In this document: piece after piece, positions 11,101 to 25,900 of the stretch | Layout: the number at the start of each line of letters is the position of its first letter | Numbering within the stretch: position 1 is the first letter of the stretch | Source of the DNA: Lytechinus pictus | Taxonomy: Eukaryota; Echinodermata; Echinoidea; Temnopleuroida; Toxopneustidae | Direction of reading: 5' to 3' | Length of the DNA: 64,000 nucleotides | NCBI RefSeq assembly: GCF_037042905.1 | Contig: NC_087249.1 | Coordinates: 16,115,901-16,179,900, forward strand | The notes under the pieces: generated by a model | What the model was told of the DNA's origin: nothing | Databases searched by the model: none | What the model saw: only the letters and a program-made list of their open reading frames with translations | Program-made: the position numbers and the translations under genes

Positions 11101-14100
11101 TAGCTGTGAAAAGACAAATTACGCTAAACAATGTGTAGTATATAAACTTTGTGTTATGTGCTACTTTAAGATTGACCAGAGTGAATGTTGGTTTGTGCTT
11201 CTCAAATGCATAAAAAGTGTGTATGAGATGTCGAAAATAATTTTATGGCATCAAAATGATAATTAATTAGATTTATTAAAAAAAAAAACCTTTAAAATCT
11301 GCTTTATCTAGCTGTGTTGACTTGTGTAAAACGCAGAGTATATAACACCACGAATGTATCACTATATGAGGAGTGTTTTTTTTTTGCTGAAATTATTCTA
11401 CAAGTAAGTTTTATCTCTGGAAGAGTTGTGGGTATAGCCCTTATTTGCGTTAGCAACCTTTATTTTGTTTACATTATGCCCGGAATTCATGTCATTTTCA
11501 TGGAATGGAAGAGGAATCGTCCTCGCCGTGCAAAAGCGAACGGCAATGTAAACCCATACCGTGCGCTACGATTGCTGCGCGGTATAAAAATAACCGCTTT
11601 TGAACAGGTTTTTTTGGGTGTTGTGTCAAGTAAAATCGGCTCTAACATGAAAACGGGCAAAAACGGGCAGCTAAATTTGGTATCGACTTAAAGCTTAGAC
11701 ATCGGGAAAAATGATGTTTATAGAATTTAGACGGAAATCCACGGAAATCTAAATGTTTCTAATGTAAATGCAAAAAACATGTATTTTTTGCCTATTTCGA
11801 GGAATAATCATTCTATAAACCTCCTGAAAGTTGTCTTTTATCTACTTTGAACCCTTTCACACGAAAGAGGAATATATCAGGATTTATGTGGGAGCCATTT
11901 CAGATTTCTACATGAAAAACTTCCTGTGAAATGGCCTGTTTTTCAACTAGGTTGTTATATACGCGACATTTCGCAAAATGTCACATTTTACGATTTGAGG
12001 TAGGAAATTAACAACCTTTATGCAAATTCCGGAATGAAATATCTTCAAAGCGTTGTCTTTTAGCTGGGCATGACAAAAATAAAAAATCTGAAATTGCCCA
12101 AAATGACTTTTGGCGCACTTTTGTTTCACCCCGGCCCATTGTGCGCCGCCGCGAAGTGCGCCAAAATTATATTCCCCGTTATATTTATACTGAAACCTTG
12201 ATACTAAAATTTGATTGGCTACTTAAAACCTATCTGTGAAGTGGCGAATAACACTAAACGATTATGGACTATATAAAATGTGTGTGTTACTTTAAGATTG
12301 ACCTGACAGAACCTTGGTTTATACCTACATGTATCACATGTCTAAAAAGTGTGTATGAAATCCTGAAAATAATCATATTACATCAAAATTATCATTAAAT
12401 GAAAAAATACTTTGAAATCTGTAAATATTAACCGGATTGTATTAAACTGTTTAGACTGGGGTCGAAACCCAGATATAGTATATCACACAATGAATGTATT
12501 ACTTAGGAGAGTTTAATGACTGAAATGATTCTACACGTCACTTATCTTTGGAAGAGGGGTGGTCGATCAACCCTCCTTATATGGGCTATCAACCTTATTT
12601 TTGTATACATTGTGCATGGAACTTCATGTAATTTTCATGAAATCGACGGGGAATCGATCTTGACGTGAAAAAATGAATAGCTATGTACGCCCCCTCACGG
12701 TGCGTTACAATGACTGCATAGTATCAAATGACCGTCAAGTAAAATTGGCTCTAACATAAAGAAAAGTTGCAGAAACTTGCAGCTAAATCTAGTATCATAA
12801 AAAAACTGTGACATCAGAGAAGATGGTGGTGATAGTTTAGACGGAAATCCACGGAAATCTTAACTTTTCTACATAGCTCAAACATAAAAGTGGATAATCA
12901 GCCCATTTCGTGAAATAATGATCCTATAAACCACATGGAAGGTGTTTGTAATCTGCTTTTAACCCTTTCAGACGAGAAAAAAATATATCAGGATTATGAG
13001 GAAGCCATTTCAGATTCATACATGAAAAACCTTCAGTGAAATCACTTTTTTTTTTACTTGGTCATCACATATGCGGAAACTCGCAAAATGTCACATTTTA
13101 TGATTTTAAGTAGGAATTAACAACCTTAATGCACATTCCAGAATAAGATATTTAACAATATGTATCCTCCAAAGTGTTGTCTTTCTACTGAGCATGACAA
13201 AAATTATGAATCTGAAATTGCCCAAAATGACTTTTGGCACACTTTGGTTTCGCCCCGGCCCACAATGCGCCGCCGCCGTCGGAATAGCGGCGCCTATAGT
13301 CTAGCTCTGCTACGCAGGCAAGACAAAAAAAGTTGTCAATGGAAAGGTTCATTATCACGACGATCACTGTAAATTTCGTATGCATTCTGTCACTCAAAAG
13401 TTCAGTGGATGATTAAGCGATCCCAATATGTTTACATAAAAATAGGTCAGCTATGTAGGTCCATTCTTACCTCAGTTATTTATTCAACCTCTCGGAATTT
13501 GATTTTTCCAGTTTGATTTTATAGGTCGTTATGCGAACTGCTTTTCAAAAAATATATATATATTAAGTACTAATGCTTTTGATAATACAATCGTATCTAT
13601 AAAGAATAGAATATATGAAATTGTAACACTTTATTTAATCCTTTAATGTGGGTTAATAAGCAACATGTGGGCATATAAAGTACACAAATTACGTTTAAAG
13701 TGCTTGATATAAAATGTCGGGTGAATTCCGAGTATGTTTCGAGTAAAATCAGCTTCAATGTCCGGAGCTAGCCAATCAATGATCTTCTTTTGTTTTCCCT
13801 GCGGTGTCTTTCATAGAACAAAGCCGGCCCAGACCCCTAGCTAAGACTTCGTATAGGTACTACCTACATCCTACATCACCTACACTGTAGTGCTTATCGT
13901 TCAAGCGGACCATAGATAGATAAATAGATAATAATAATAATGATAATAATAATAGCTGGATTTATAAAGCGCTTTTTGCCTGAGGATACAAAGCGCTGCT
14001 ATTATTACCCCGACTCTAGCTCGAGGTACCATCACTGGCGCTCAGTGGAAAGGAAATAATCCTGCCGGGTACCCATTCACCTCACCTGGGTCGAGTGCAG

Positions 14101-16903
14101 CACAGTGTGGATAAATTTCTTGCTGAAGGAAAACACGCCATGGCTAGGAATCGAACCCACGCACTCTGTTTGAAATGCGAAAGTCAGAACCACTAGACCA
14201 CGACGCGCCCAGATAGATAGTAGATACATGGTATTTATTATGATAAAATTCAATTAGCAGCCAAAGGCTGAATTACAAGAATTTGTACAGAGTAAAATTT
14301 CAGTATACATATAAACAAACAGTAAATAAAAACAACGTACATTTATATCAATGTATAATATGGGGAGGGGATACAGAGACATATACAAAGGAAGAAGTAA
14401 TGTTAGAAATAAGGATGAGAAAAGACAAGGAGTAGACTAAAGTTATATAGAGCATTTTAACATAATGAACATTTTGAAAATGTCTATACTTGAGCAATAT
14501 TGACAGAATAACAATATATATCTGTGTAATCCCTCACAGTAAATAATGGATTGTATGATATAATACTTGCTTTTTAAAGAAAACAAACAAACAAAAGCTA
14601 TCAAATAGGAGTAAATTGAAAGAGGGGAACATGTATCCCGTACTAAAGAATTCTAAATAATACAGGAATCTATGTTGGGATTGTCCTCGGTATGCTTGAT
14701 CATGATATCTATTCTAAAGAAAATTGGGTTAATGGTAATAATGGTAATAATAACCATAGCCGGGCGAATCGAGTGGATACAAATTTCACCCTAAGCTGGG
14801 GTTGAGCTTAGCTAAACGTGCAACTCAGAATCTATCTAGGTGAAAATCATATCTTGGTGAAAATATAAATGACTACATATTAATCTGATAATTAGAAAAC
14901 TTAGTCATCGCAAGCGCAATGATGATGATAATGATGCACAGATATAGCGCCATATATCTGCCAAAGACATCCAAAGGCGCATTTTTTGAGGAGCCAGCCA
15001 ATCTGGGTCGCCTAGAAGGGCGTGCACACAGAACTGTGACCGGCAGGTCTCTCCTCCCGATACAACTGGTTGGGGGAATGCAGGTGGACCACTACACCGG
15101 GGTTTCCCCTTACTCTTCTTCGACTAATTCAGTGGGTTCTGAACGTGCAAAGGTGGTAACTCTCCTCTACACGGTGCCTCCATTTAACGACCTATCCGAG
15201 GGACGGAGTGTTTTCCACTGTGAAATAGCCTGCATCTATGACACAGGAGAGAGACGTTTACACACAACGCACTGGCTTCAGTCGGCCTGGGGTGGACTCG
15301 AACCCACGATCTTTGGTTCGACGGGCAGACACTTTACCGACTGAGCCAACTTTGCTCTCTATGCCCGCAATGCCCGTATCGCATTATTATTTGGGTTAGC
15401 TTTGTTCTTTGAAAGACACCACAGTAAAATGGTCTGGCTTGCTTAAAACCCACCCGACGTTTTGTTAAAACCCCGTGCTAATTCTTATCTAAATTATGGG
15501 TAGTAACCTTTCATATCTGTTAACTGCTATTCTTTGTTAAAATGTAAATTTTGATTTATAAGGTATCTGGCGCCGTTTTCTTATTCATGATAATTTTATT
15601 TAAAAATTGGTCCTGTTATCAGTTATCTTACAAATCTAATGATTGGATATCAAAATGGTAATGCCTATAGACAAATTGTATCCTTATTGTTTTGGTATGT
15701 GGAGCATTGCATTATGAAGTTGTGGTTGTTGTCTTATAAAAATGAGCAAACATGAAAAATCACCCTCATAACTAATTTTGATTGGACAAGTGATTAACAT
15801 ATCAAAATACACTTCCATTCAAAATTGTAACTATCATTGTTATCATTATTATTATTATCAGTAGTAGTAGTAGTAGTAGTATTGGTGTTTATTATATTAT
15901 TGATCATGCAATTAATATAGTTATCACTGGTAAAGCAAGTAGCTGCAGCAGCGGTAGAAGCAGTACGTAGTCGTGATAGTATAGTTGTATGTGGCAGTAT
16001 CTCTTCATTCTCGTTACATCATACTTCCCATCATCATCGCCATAATTAACACTTTTATTGTTTTAATCTCAACCATGTTAGATTCTTTATTATCATTATT
16101 TTAAAAGGATACTACATGTATGTAGAAGCTTCCGGACGATCAGATGGAAGTAAAGCTCGCCTGACTAGCACTGCCGAAGACGCTGCTCAGCCGCGGTGTG
16201 CCCAGTTCTTTTACTCCATGTACGGTGATACAATGGGATCCCTCAGGTTTGTATTAATCGCCGCTAATTCTCCGACACCGGTTAACCGTAGTAATTAACA
16301 CCGTTATAAAGTTAAATAAGCTGTCATTCGTGCATAAGTCAGCATTTTCATTACAGTATTTTGAAAATAATTTTTATTCGAACTTCTACCGGGTTCACAA
16401 TATGTCTTTACTTCAGGCGGCAATTGGTTAAACATTGGCATTGTAAAGAAGGATGCTCCAAACCGGAAAGATTGTGACTAGTTCAAACTATTGATATGTT
16501 CGCATTCCCATGATCAAATGTGCTTCGTGGAGAAAAGAAAATTTTATTGTTTCTGATCGTGGTAAAAAAAGCTAAATTCCAGATTTTGCATCTAACCCGA
16601 TCCAATAATTTATATTCAGTCATCTTGTCATATATTTTCATGCGCACCTTACCGCTGGTCTACGAAAGCAATTTTTTTATTCTAGAAATCTCAGTTATTT
16701 TGAACATCGAAAAGGATTGCTTTTGCTGATGCTTTGGAAACTGAAAAAAAATATTTTTTACAAATCTGCTTTGGATTTTTAATATGTTATTTTGTTGTTG
16801 TCATTGTTGTTGTTGCTGCTGTCGTTGTAGTTGAGGTTAGGTGGGTGGGTGTATCCCCCTCTCTTTTGTTTCGTATTTCTGGTCGTCAACTCTCTCTCCC
16901 TCT

Positions 16904-16951
<48 letters not shown>

Positions 16952-19900
16952 TGACCCAGACACAGAAGACACACCCAATCATAACGCACATCAACCCACT
17001 CTCTTTCTCTCAAATTTTCTCCCTTCTGCGCTTCTTCGTCAAATAGTGTTTCTTTTTTGCTTCCACTAAAACAGTGTGTATGTGAAAGAAAGCGGTTCCT
17101 CGGGTTTGGGTGATCAAGTGTGGTCTCTCGCAGGTGAGCGTGGAAACGGCTGGTATAGAGGACTAGCAAGCATACAAGATAACGCGAATCAAGTTCAGGT
17201 ATAACAGAATTATTTTTATAGCTGTTTTCTAGCTACATGTAAACTCTTCGATCATGTCTATGCATGTTAGTATGTTTATCCGGTTTTACTCTAGCTAATT
17301 CACTTCCAATTAGATTATTCTATTGTTTTTTTTTTCAATATGCAAGCCCCCCCCCCCCCTCTGCCACTCGTTTTCTTTATAATTGTCTTCCCTCTGTCAC
17401 TCGCTCATTCCATAGTTTGTTCCTTAAGCAAATCAACAAACCTTTTTAACCGATCCTCGAATGTCATCCCCACCATTCGTTGTTTATCAAACTAATTAAA
17501 GCTAGTTTGTAATTTTTCTACAGTTGGTGTTTGAGGCGGTGATAGGCAGCGGGAAGTATTCAGACATTGCAATCGACGATATTACAGTGGAAGATGGACC
17601 CTGCCCCGTAAGTGGTAAGTTGAATAGTCGAATTGAAATTATATGGTGCACGGCATACGTAGATGTAATAATAATAACAACAACGTTATAACGTGGAGAA
17701 GGTTTACGGTTCACCATGTGTAATATGAAGAAGGGAAAGGAAATACAGGCAGAAAATTGAAATGGAAAGACGAGAAAGGATGAAAAGAGGAAATTAGAGG
17801 TATTATTTTTCTTGAGAGGTATTATTTTTCTTGAAAGTGAGTGAAGTCCTGAAAAGGACTGTAAACCAGATGAGATGAGCTGACAATGGCTTGCTCAATC
17901 AGCGGGCCCTGCTTAACATGGTTATAGTACTATCAAAAAGTATGTTTGATTTTGCCAGCGCCATAATGAGGCTGCGATGAATGCAAGGAATGTTCCCCAG
18001 GGAGTGGAAATTGTGCACTTTTCGTGCGGGATTGAAATAAATCCAAAGCCCGGGGTAATAATATGCTGTAACGCGCTTTGAGCCATTCTGGGAAAAGCGC
18101 TTTATAAAAATTGAATATTATTATTATTATCATCCGGCTAATTATAGGCGCTCAACCATTCGAGGATGATTTTTTTTCTCCCAGGTACCCATTAATTACA
18201 CTTTGATGGATAGTGATAAACACCTTGCAAAAGGATGCGAGGGCTGTCACAGTGGTGGAATTCGAACCTCGTACCCCGCGGTTTAGTCCGGATACTAATC
18301 CACTCGTGTGTTGGGTCGGATAAAGATATTGTCATTATCGCCTCGATATTATTTGTGTATTTTTTAAATATACATTTACAAAATTTGCATGCAAGCGCCT
18401 TTTAAAGATCATATTGACATAAAATCAAAACTTTTCATCTTCAAGTGCCGAAACGCACCACAGAAATTTGAAGGGTTGAAAATGTCACACAAAGCGCATT
18501 ACATACCTTCTTCAGTTAGTAATGCATTTTAGAATAAATAAAACTGCAGTAGCAGTTTCGTTCTGTGATATTGACTTGTATGTAATATGCAAATGCAGGT
18601 CTCCCTCTGAAACCAGTTTCTATGTTCTCAAGAGACCACCCTGCCTAAAGAAAGCAGATATGAATGATCATGATGAACTGGCCTTTTAAACATGATATCG
18701 CTGTTTGCTTAATGAATTCGAGTATGATTAAAAATAAAATGACATGGTTTCAATTTCATTTATTGTTGAATTCGACAGACGTCGTTAACTGCACCTTCGA
18801 GAGCATCGATGAAGATGATGACGGGATGTGTGGATTTATTTTAGATGAGACAAGCCAATTTGACTTCATACGGACAAATGGGAAGACAGCTTCGTCTTTT
18901 CGCGCGCCGTCCGTCGATCACACAATTAAAACCGAATTAGGTAAAGTGTGTTTATCAAATTTATTTAAATACAAGGATCCATATTCTGTACCTGGGTTTG
19001 ATTTAAACTGTGGTCTAAAGTTGTGTTTTTACTATGGATAGCCAATCGAGACAGGTACATGTATCTCTAACACTACAAGTTCACATTTTCAGCTCATTTA
19101 ACACTAAAATCATGATTAGGAATTAATTACTAAAATCGTTTTCTTCATCCATCACTAAATCATGAGTACAGAGCCAAGTGAAGATAGAAAACTTTAAATA
19201 AAAATTAAATTGTCAAATGTTTGACTTTCCATAATTTCTACGCAGAGTTAAACATTGGCCTAAGTTTATACCGAACTTTTGGAATACGGGCATCACTGCA
19301 TGCTAAATTATACACACATACCAATACTCACTACGCCAGAGAGAAGTTCAAGTTTAAGAATTAAGAATCATTCCGAAGTTGTTTTAACATAAAATAAATA
19401 TTTAATGTAAATAGTCACCCTGCTTTCGAGCTGTATTTGGTTTCTGGAAATATGCTATCATTAACAAATGACACCGGTGAAAATGATATGACTATCAAAT
19501 TTACAGTTCACAAGATATTATAAAATTAAGAACATTTTAGTAACCACTGCTGCATTATCACATTATATCTTACAACAGTGAAATATAGGAATTAACATGT
19601 TGAATCTTTGATAATGTGGCCACCTTTTTGCATTAAATCACATTTTAAGAAATCTATCACAAAACATAAGAAATATAATTGTCGCTACAATTTATCATTA
19701 CTGCAATATTTTTTAATGCTACTTTCTTGGCTTTATTTTCATCAATCAGTACTATCGATACTATTATAATTAATAAGTAATGTTATTCTTGACATAATTA
19801 TTATCTCTAACATCGATATAAATTTCATCATTTTGATCATATTGTCATCACTGAATAATGCATATCCAATCATGCTTTAAAACGTGTTGATGGTGCCCTC

Positions 19901-22900
19901 ACTTGCCGTGTTTTTTTTAATCATAGGCTTCTTCATGAACGTCGAAGGTTACTACAGTAACAAATACAAATTCGCAAGACTCAAATCACCTCTGTTTCGA
20001 GGCATTCAAGGAGACGACTCAGAGACATTCTGCGTTGTATTTTGGTACCACATGTTTAAAGACGACATTGGAGAACTGAACGTTTATCTCCGCAACAAAT
20101 CCTCCACTTCGATGGGCTCACCTATCTGGTCGCTGGCCGGGAGCAGGGGAGACGTCTGGAGAGGGGCCGAAGTAGAGATAAACACTCCAGAGGATTTTAA
20201 TGTACTATGATAACTGTTATCAATATTATGAACTATCATCATGATTACACTTTTAATAAAACAATATCGTAACGGTACAATTCCGATTAGTAACAAGTTG
20301 GCATAGTTACTGAGATGTTTCCTAGAAGGCAAGGATTACTTTAACTGTTCATACTTTATTTTTTACCGTTTAAAAGTGGAGTTTATTGACTTTTTAAACA
20401 GTGACAATAATAAAGCTCTTAGCCTCTTACCTCAAGGGGTAAACACGTATTGCAGAATCGTGCACTATATTCGGCTTGTACCATCCCATCGGTTTAACAC
20501 GTCCAGTTGGGGAAATCGTGTAACGCTACCATTCGACATGTTCGAGGAAAGGACACAATAAATTCCTTAAAGGTCGGGTTCCGTTTCCCCGTCGCTTTGT
20601 AGAAATTATTAGTCAAATATAGGAATGATTGGGTCAAATTTACCAGATGTTTTGTAAAAATTACAAGTCCAATATACAATGGTCCAAAAGTGCGTGTGAA
20701 ACGACTTAATATTTCGCTTAACCAACAGTTGGTAGTTTGATATGTTAACCAACCCAAAAGTTAGGTTTAAAAAAATCTGCAAGTGTTTAAGTACTTTCTT
20801 TCCTTATAGCCATTATTTAACAATGTCCTGCCTTTTTAACGAAAAAAATATGAAAAATTCTAACAAGATATTTGCACCAATTTTGGAAAGAAAGCTCATT
20901 GGACTCAAGATTGCCATTGCTTGTTATTTCTGCGAGAGGTAGCACTAAACCGTGATGCATTTTGAAAAAAACTGTCATATAAATTGAAACTGACATTTGT
21001 CGACACTTTTGTTAATAATACAATAATAATAATGGAAACTTGACACTTTCACACGTGTCTAACACCTAACAAATAACATACTAAACTTTGTGTTTGACTA
21101 CCCTTTTCCCCACAGAGTGACTTGATTACGACACAGGGGTAAATACTTGTTTGCGTGACAGAATGACTGGGAGCACTATTTTTATATTGCTGATCGATAA
21201 TAACTCGATATACAGCAAGCGGTGTACCTGCCAACGGGATGGTACCTCCAGTGGCAATTTGCATCTTTATTGTGATGCTGCTAATGCCCCCAAACATCTT
21301 GAACACGCCTCCCACTCATATGTGATCTGTTGTCCCATGTGATCTTCCAATCAAAATTCAACCTACACAAAGTGATTGGATGATTGGCAAAGGAGGTGGA
21401 CTGTGGTATCCTGGCCTACGAGAAACTATTTGTCTGCACGATTATTCTACCCAACCTCCCACCATTTTATAATTTTGAATCCTCGTAATCAGGAGCACCT
21501 GAAAACTACGTGAACAGACCGATAAGCATTTACCTCCTACCCAACCTCCCCATCACACTATTTTGAGCACTTACGACCACAATGATCGAAAAAAAAAACA
21601 TGCAAGTGAACTGACCAATGGTACCTCAATCTGCCACTCTTGACTTCCCACAAGATTGTAACTCTCGTGACCAGCAAGCATCCCCTCCCCCCTCTACACG
21701 ATTCGATCACCTTTAACTATATAACCAACATCAAAACTAAGTTAACGGACTGAGAGTAGACAACTCCACTACGTTTGTTTATCCGACAGACACGTCACAG
21801 AAGATGATAACTCAAGGGTCGGAAAAATCCCCTTCTACCCAACCTTTCATTGTTCTGTGGTTTGACGTTTCCCACTAATTGGCAATGCTTCTTCATATTG
21901 AGAGGGATTAAATTTTCTAACCTCTATGCAGAAATATCGTCAAGCAATGGCGGGCTTATTTTCGATTTTTTTATTGTAACATCGGCCGACGTCGCATGAC
22001 CACGTACATTGTTTACTTATATGAACTATGACCTTACTAACCTATAATAGTCCATCAAAGCTTCTCCCAAAGTATTCATGATCAGCTTATTGTGATCATA
22101 TTTTTAAGTCACCTAAGAGCTGCAAGAGAATCATTTTTCATGTCTGTGATTAAATTTTTAAAACAGATCATATTTGAAGGCAATCGGGGAGGTTCGTACT
22201 CTGGCGATATCGCACTCGACGATATTCTGATAACGAGTTATGGCTGCCCTGGACATCGTAAGTACCTTGTATAACAAAACACAATGTCCCTATAAAATAA
22301 ATGAATAATAGTTCATGAGCGCTAACAAGCAGTGTGTATACAGTGGTCATATTGTGATATTACATGGGCTGAATGAAAATTTCACTCGCGCTCTTCACCA
22401 AACCTTAAATCAACAAATCAAGTTGGAAATTGCTCTAGACTCTTTGACGACCAAGTTGCAGATTATAATAATAATAATAACATTTATAAGGTGCTTAATG
22501 CAGATGTTTCTATATGCTCAATTACATGTACCTTTAGTGCACATTAGGGGGTTGTGGGGGTTCGTGTTTTAGTGAGTTATTATTTTTTAAAAATTAGATA
22601 ACATGGCTCTCCTTGAGAGACTACAGATCGATGAGTTTAAATAAGCGTGTGGAAAGTCCAGTTACATTCATTCTCTGTAATGGAGTAACTGGTATTATTC
22701 CATAATACATTAATTCGAAATAAACTTGATGAATATAAGATATTAGTACAGCATGTGATAACTTTTTTTAATATGATCTTTCTTTTTATAGATATCCTTT
22801 TGAACGAGAGTAGTGTATCATGTGGTTTTGAGGAAATTGAGTTGTGCTACTATGTCCAAGACAACACGGACACCATAGAATGGGAATGGCAAAACCAAGC

Positions 22901-25900
22901 TACAGAAGAGGACAACACTGGCCCCGCAACAGATCACACGAGAGGGGACGAGTTAGGTTGGTTCATGACGAGAAATAGGTTGGTTAGAATTGGAGTGATA
23001 TAGTGTCAATGGTGATATCAACATAACGAAAAATATGTTTAAGTAGCTGATGACGATCATAATATTGATGGAAATGGATGAATGATGGAAATTGGAAGAA
23101 GTGTGTTGTGGGGAAAGGGAAAAGAATGAGAGTATAGCGACCGTGACCACGACAACCATGATTACAATAATAATTGTTATATTCACGATGATGATGGTGA
23201 TGATGATGACGGTTGTGACAACATGGACAATGTTTATGAAAAAGGACACTGAAATTGCCTAGATCATTAAAAAACTAATTTCTTATTGGCTATTGCAGGG
23301 TTTTACTTGTTCGTCTCCAGCGGACTCCTTGTAGACTCAGACGACGTCGCTCGCATCATGTCGCCAATTGCAACGGCATCAACCTCTAAATCGTCGTGTG
23401 TGGAGTTTTGGTACCACATGTGGGGAAGGGCTGTCGAAACCCTAAATGTCTACATCAAACGTGAATCAATGGCTTTGCCTTCGACACCGGTGACAAAAGT
23501 AACAGGTGACCAAGGAAACTACTGGCATCGAAGAACATTTACTGTGCCAGCAGTGTCGGGAAATTACAGGGTAAGAAACTACAAATGTATTTGACCAACT
23601 CATTCCGTCTCGTCCAGTCTTCCTAATCTAGTACCCCATCCTTCTCCATTGGGTCTGGTTTTAGAAGTGTGAAAAGGCTTGATATCAGGGCTTTGTCTGA
23701 CACCATATTTTCCAAAATTTTCAAAATATAAAACTACAAAAATCGCATTATATCGGAAACAATGAATTGAATAAAAAGGCCTTACTTAGATTTAAAATAA
23801 AATTAATCCCCTTCTATCTCGTTCGCTTTCCCTCCTTCACTTTATCTAATCTGTATGACTTCATTTTTATATACCGGATAATCTTTCTTCATTGTTATCA
23901 TGCATCATGCAATTAAAACAATATCTGTGTGTGTCCTTTATCTTTACATTAGGTAGTATTTGAGGGTATTCCAGGGGAAGAAGTACGTGATGATATCGCA
24001 ATAGATGACGTCATGCTCTATCAGGATAAGGATTGCCCTGAATGTGAGCATTTCCCTTACATTCATTTATATGACTTACAGTATGCATCTGTCTAATTAA
24101 AACAATATCTTCATTTATATGACTTAGATATTATCTGACCTTACCCGTTCACGACCAGTATCGTTTCGTAAAGTGTTGCATTTTCATCACTGTATAGGGA
24201 TATTCAAACCCTTACTATTTTAATACATCACGAGCACAATCAAAAAGTGGCGAGTGAATCCAAGACTTATCCATTTCTTTCTTCTTCTTTTTTTCTTTCC
24301 GTGCAATTTATTTTCAAGACTTTGTAACGACCTCAAAGAAATACTTTTAAGTAACAAGAGTTAAATAAAGCTGGTCGTTAATTCTGAATGACGTAATTTA
24401 TTCTGGTAACCTTGCCAACATTATACTATAACTCGAAAATATTAGATAGGTATGCCCTTATTCCACTTCTCCGCGTGGCGCCATTGTATATCGCAATGGT
24501 TAATTTCCATGACATATTTTAATCATCAGTTGTTACTGAAGCTCCTACGCCTACCACTATGCCTCCACCGAGAGACAACATCGATTGCGATTTCGAGGAG
24601 GATTTATGCGATTACACGCAAGAGATCGACGCTGATTATGGAGACTGGATAAGACGCAAGGGGAAAGACACTAGAAGCAGCTTTAGCAATACTGGACCTA
24701 AACTGGATCACACCCTCGGCACTGGCGAGGGTAAGTAGGGGAAGGTGGAAACTAATATACATGTACAGTGTGTCATCGGATAGGAAATTAGAAAATCGAC
24801 GTATCATATATGTTGTATATTATCAATATTTGTATTTAAAAACTTAATCATAATCGGAATTCCATCAGCTCTCCTCGTGTACCACGAGACATATAGCATA
24901 TCAAATTTTCAACATTTTCTCAGAAGATGGAAAGTTATTTCAGTGGGCATCCATACACTCTTCCTCATAAAAATGTTTATCATGAAGTATTTATGTGGGA
25001 AGTCATGGATTTTTATCAATGTCATTCTCTAACTTACTGTTTATATTTATTATACCTTGATGTCAGGGTGAATTGCCCTTAAACACTTTTTTTTGTATTT
25101 TTTTTTATTTGGATCGAAACTCGATATATGGTGTTACTTACAAAAAATGAAATATCTGGTAAATGCCAAATTAAGATCTATAGGTCTTTAAAAAAGAAAA
25201 TCGGTTGAGAAAAGCGAACAATGGTCGTTACGATTACATCAACTGGTAAACAGTTTCTGGCATTGAATTTATATTTTAATATTATAAGTTTCCCTTGTAC
25301 CAGAAAGAGAAAAGGCAGGAGATTTAAGCTTCTTTACACTTTTAAATATAAAATTCTTTGTTACGTTATATTCGACCATAACCCTTATGTGCATCTTTAA
25401 AGTAACATATACATCATTATTTTTTATCAGGAATTGAGACAAAGTCATCTCAGTGTGACTCCCAGGACAACCCTCTAAATACGCAAGAGCTAATCTGGTC
25501 CCTTATCATCCTCCTCTTGGAGTGAACCGAGAGACAAATCCTTTCGGAGTGAACACTACATCCATGTAGAGTGCATTATTGCTCGTTTTGGAGTGAACTG
25601 TGCATCGTTTGATACTCTTTCAATCCAAAAGGAGGTATAATGCACTCTACTAGTTGGGATGTACTGTTCACCCCAAAAGGATTGTTCCCTCATCTCACTC
25701 CACGAGGAGTGTAATCAGGGACCAGACTAGCTCTTACGTATATAGAGAGTAAATCGTTTCGGAAAATTATAAACTGAAACTCAGTTTTTCATAAGAAAAT
25801 CAGTACAAGAAAAAAAGTAGGCGGATTGAAGACCTCAAAAATAATAAAATATGTAACGCATTTTCCGTAGGGCAAGACAAGATTGATAACATGATATTAT

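Noticed and set aside
14919..15344. 141-codon plus-strand open frame
   Set aside because: It is antisense to a tRNA-derived SINE in gene A intron 2.
17601..17606. Alternative donor CCC|GTAAGT inside gene A exon 5
   Set aside because: It is a good consensus, but it would join phase 0 to the phase 1 start of exon 6 and break the frame. The next donor at 17615 matches the gene B junction.
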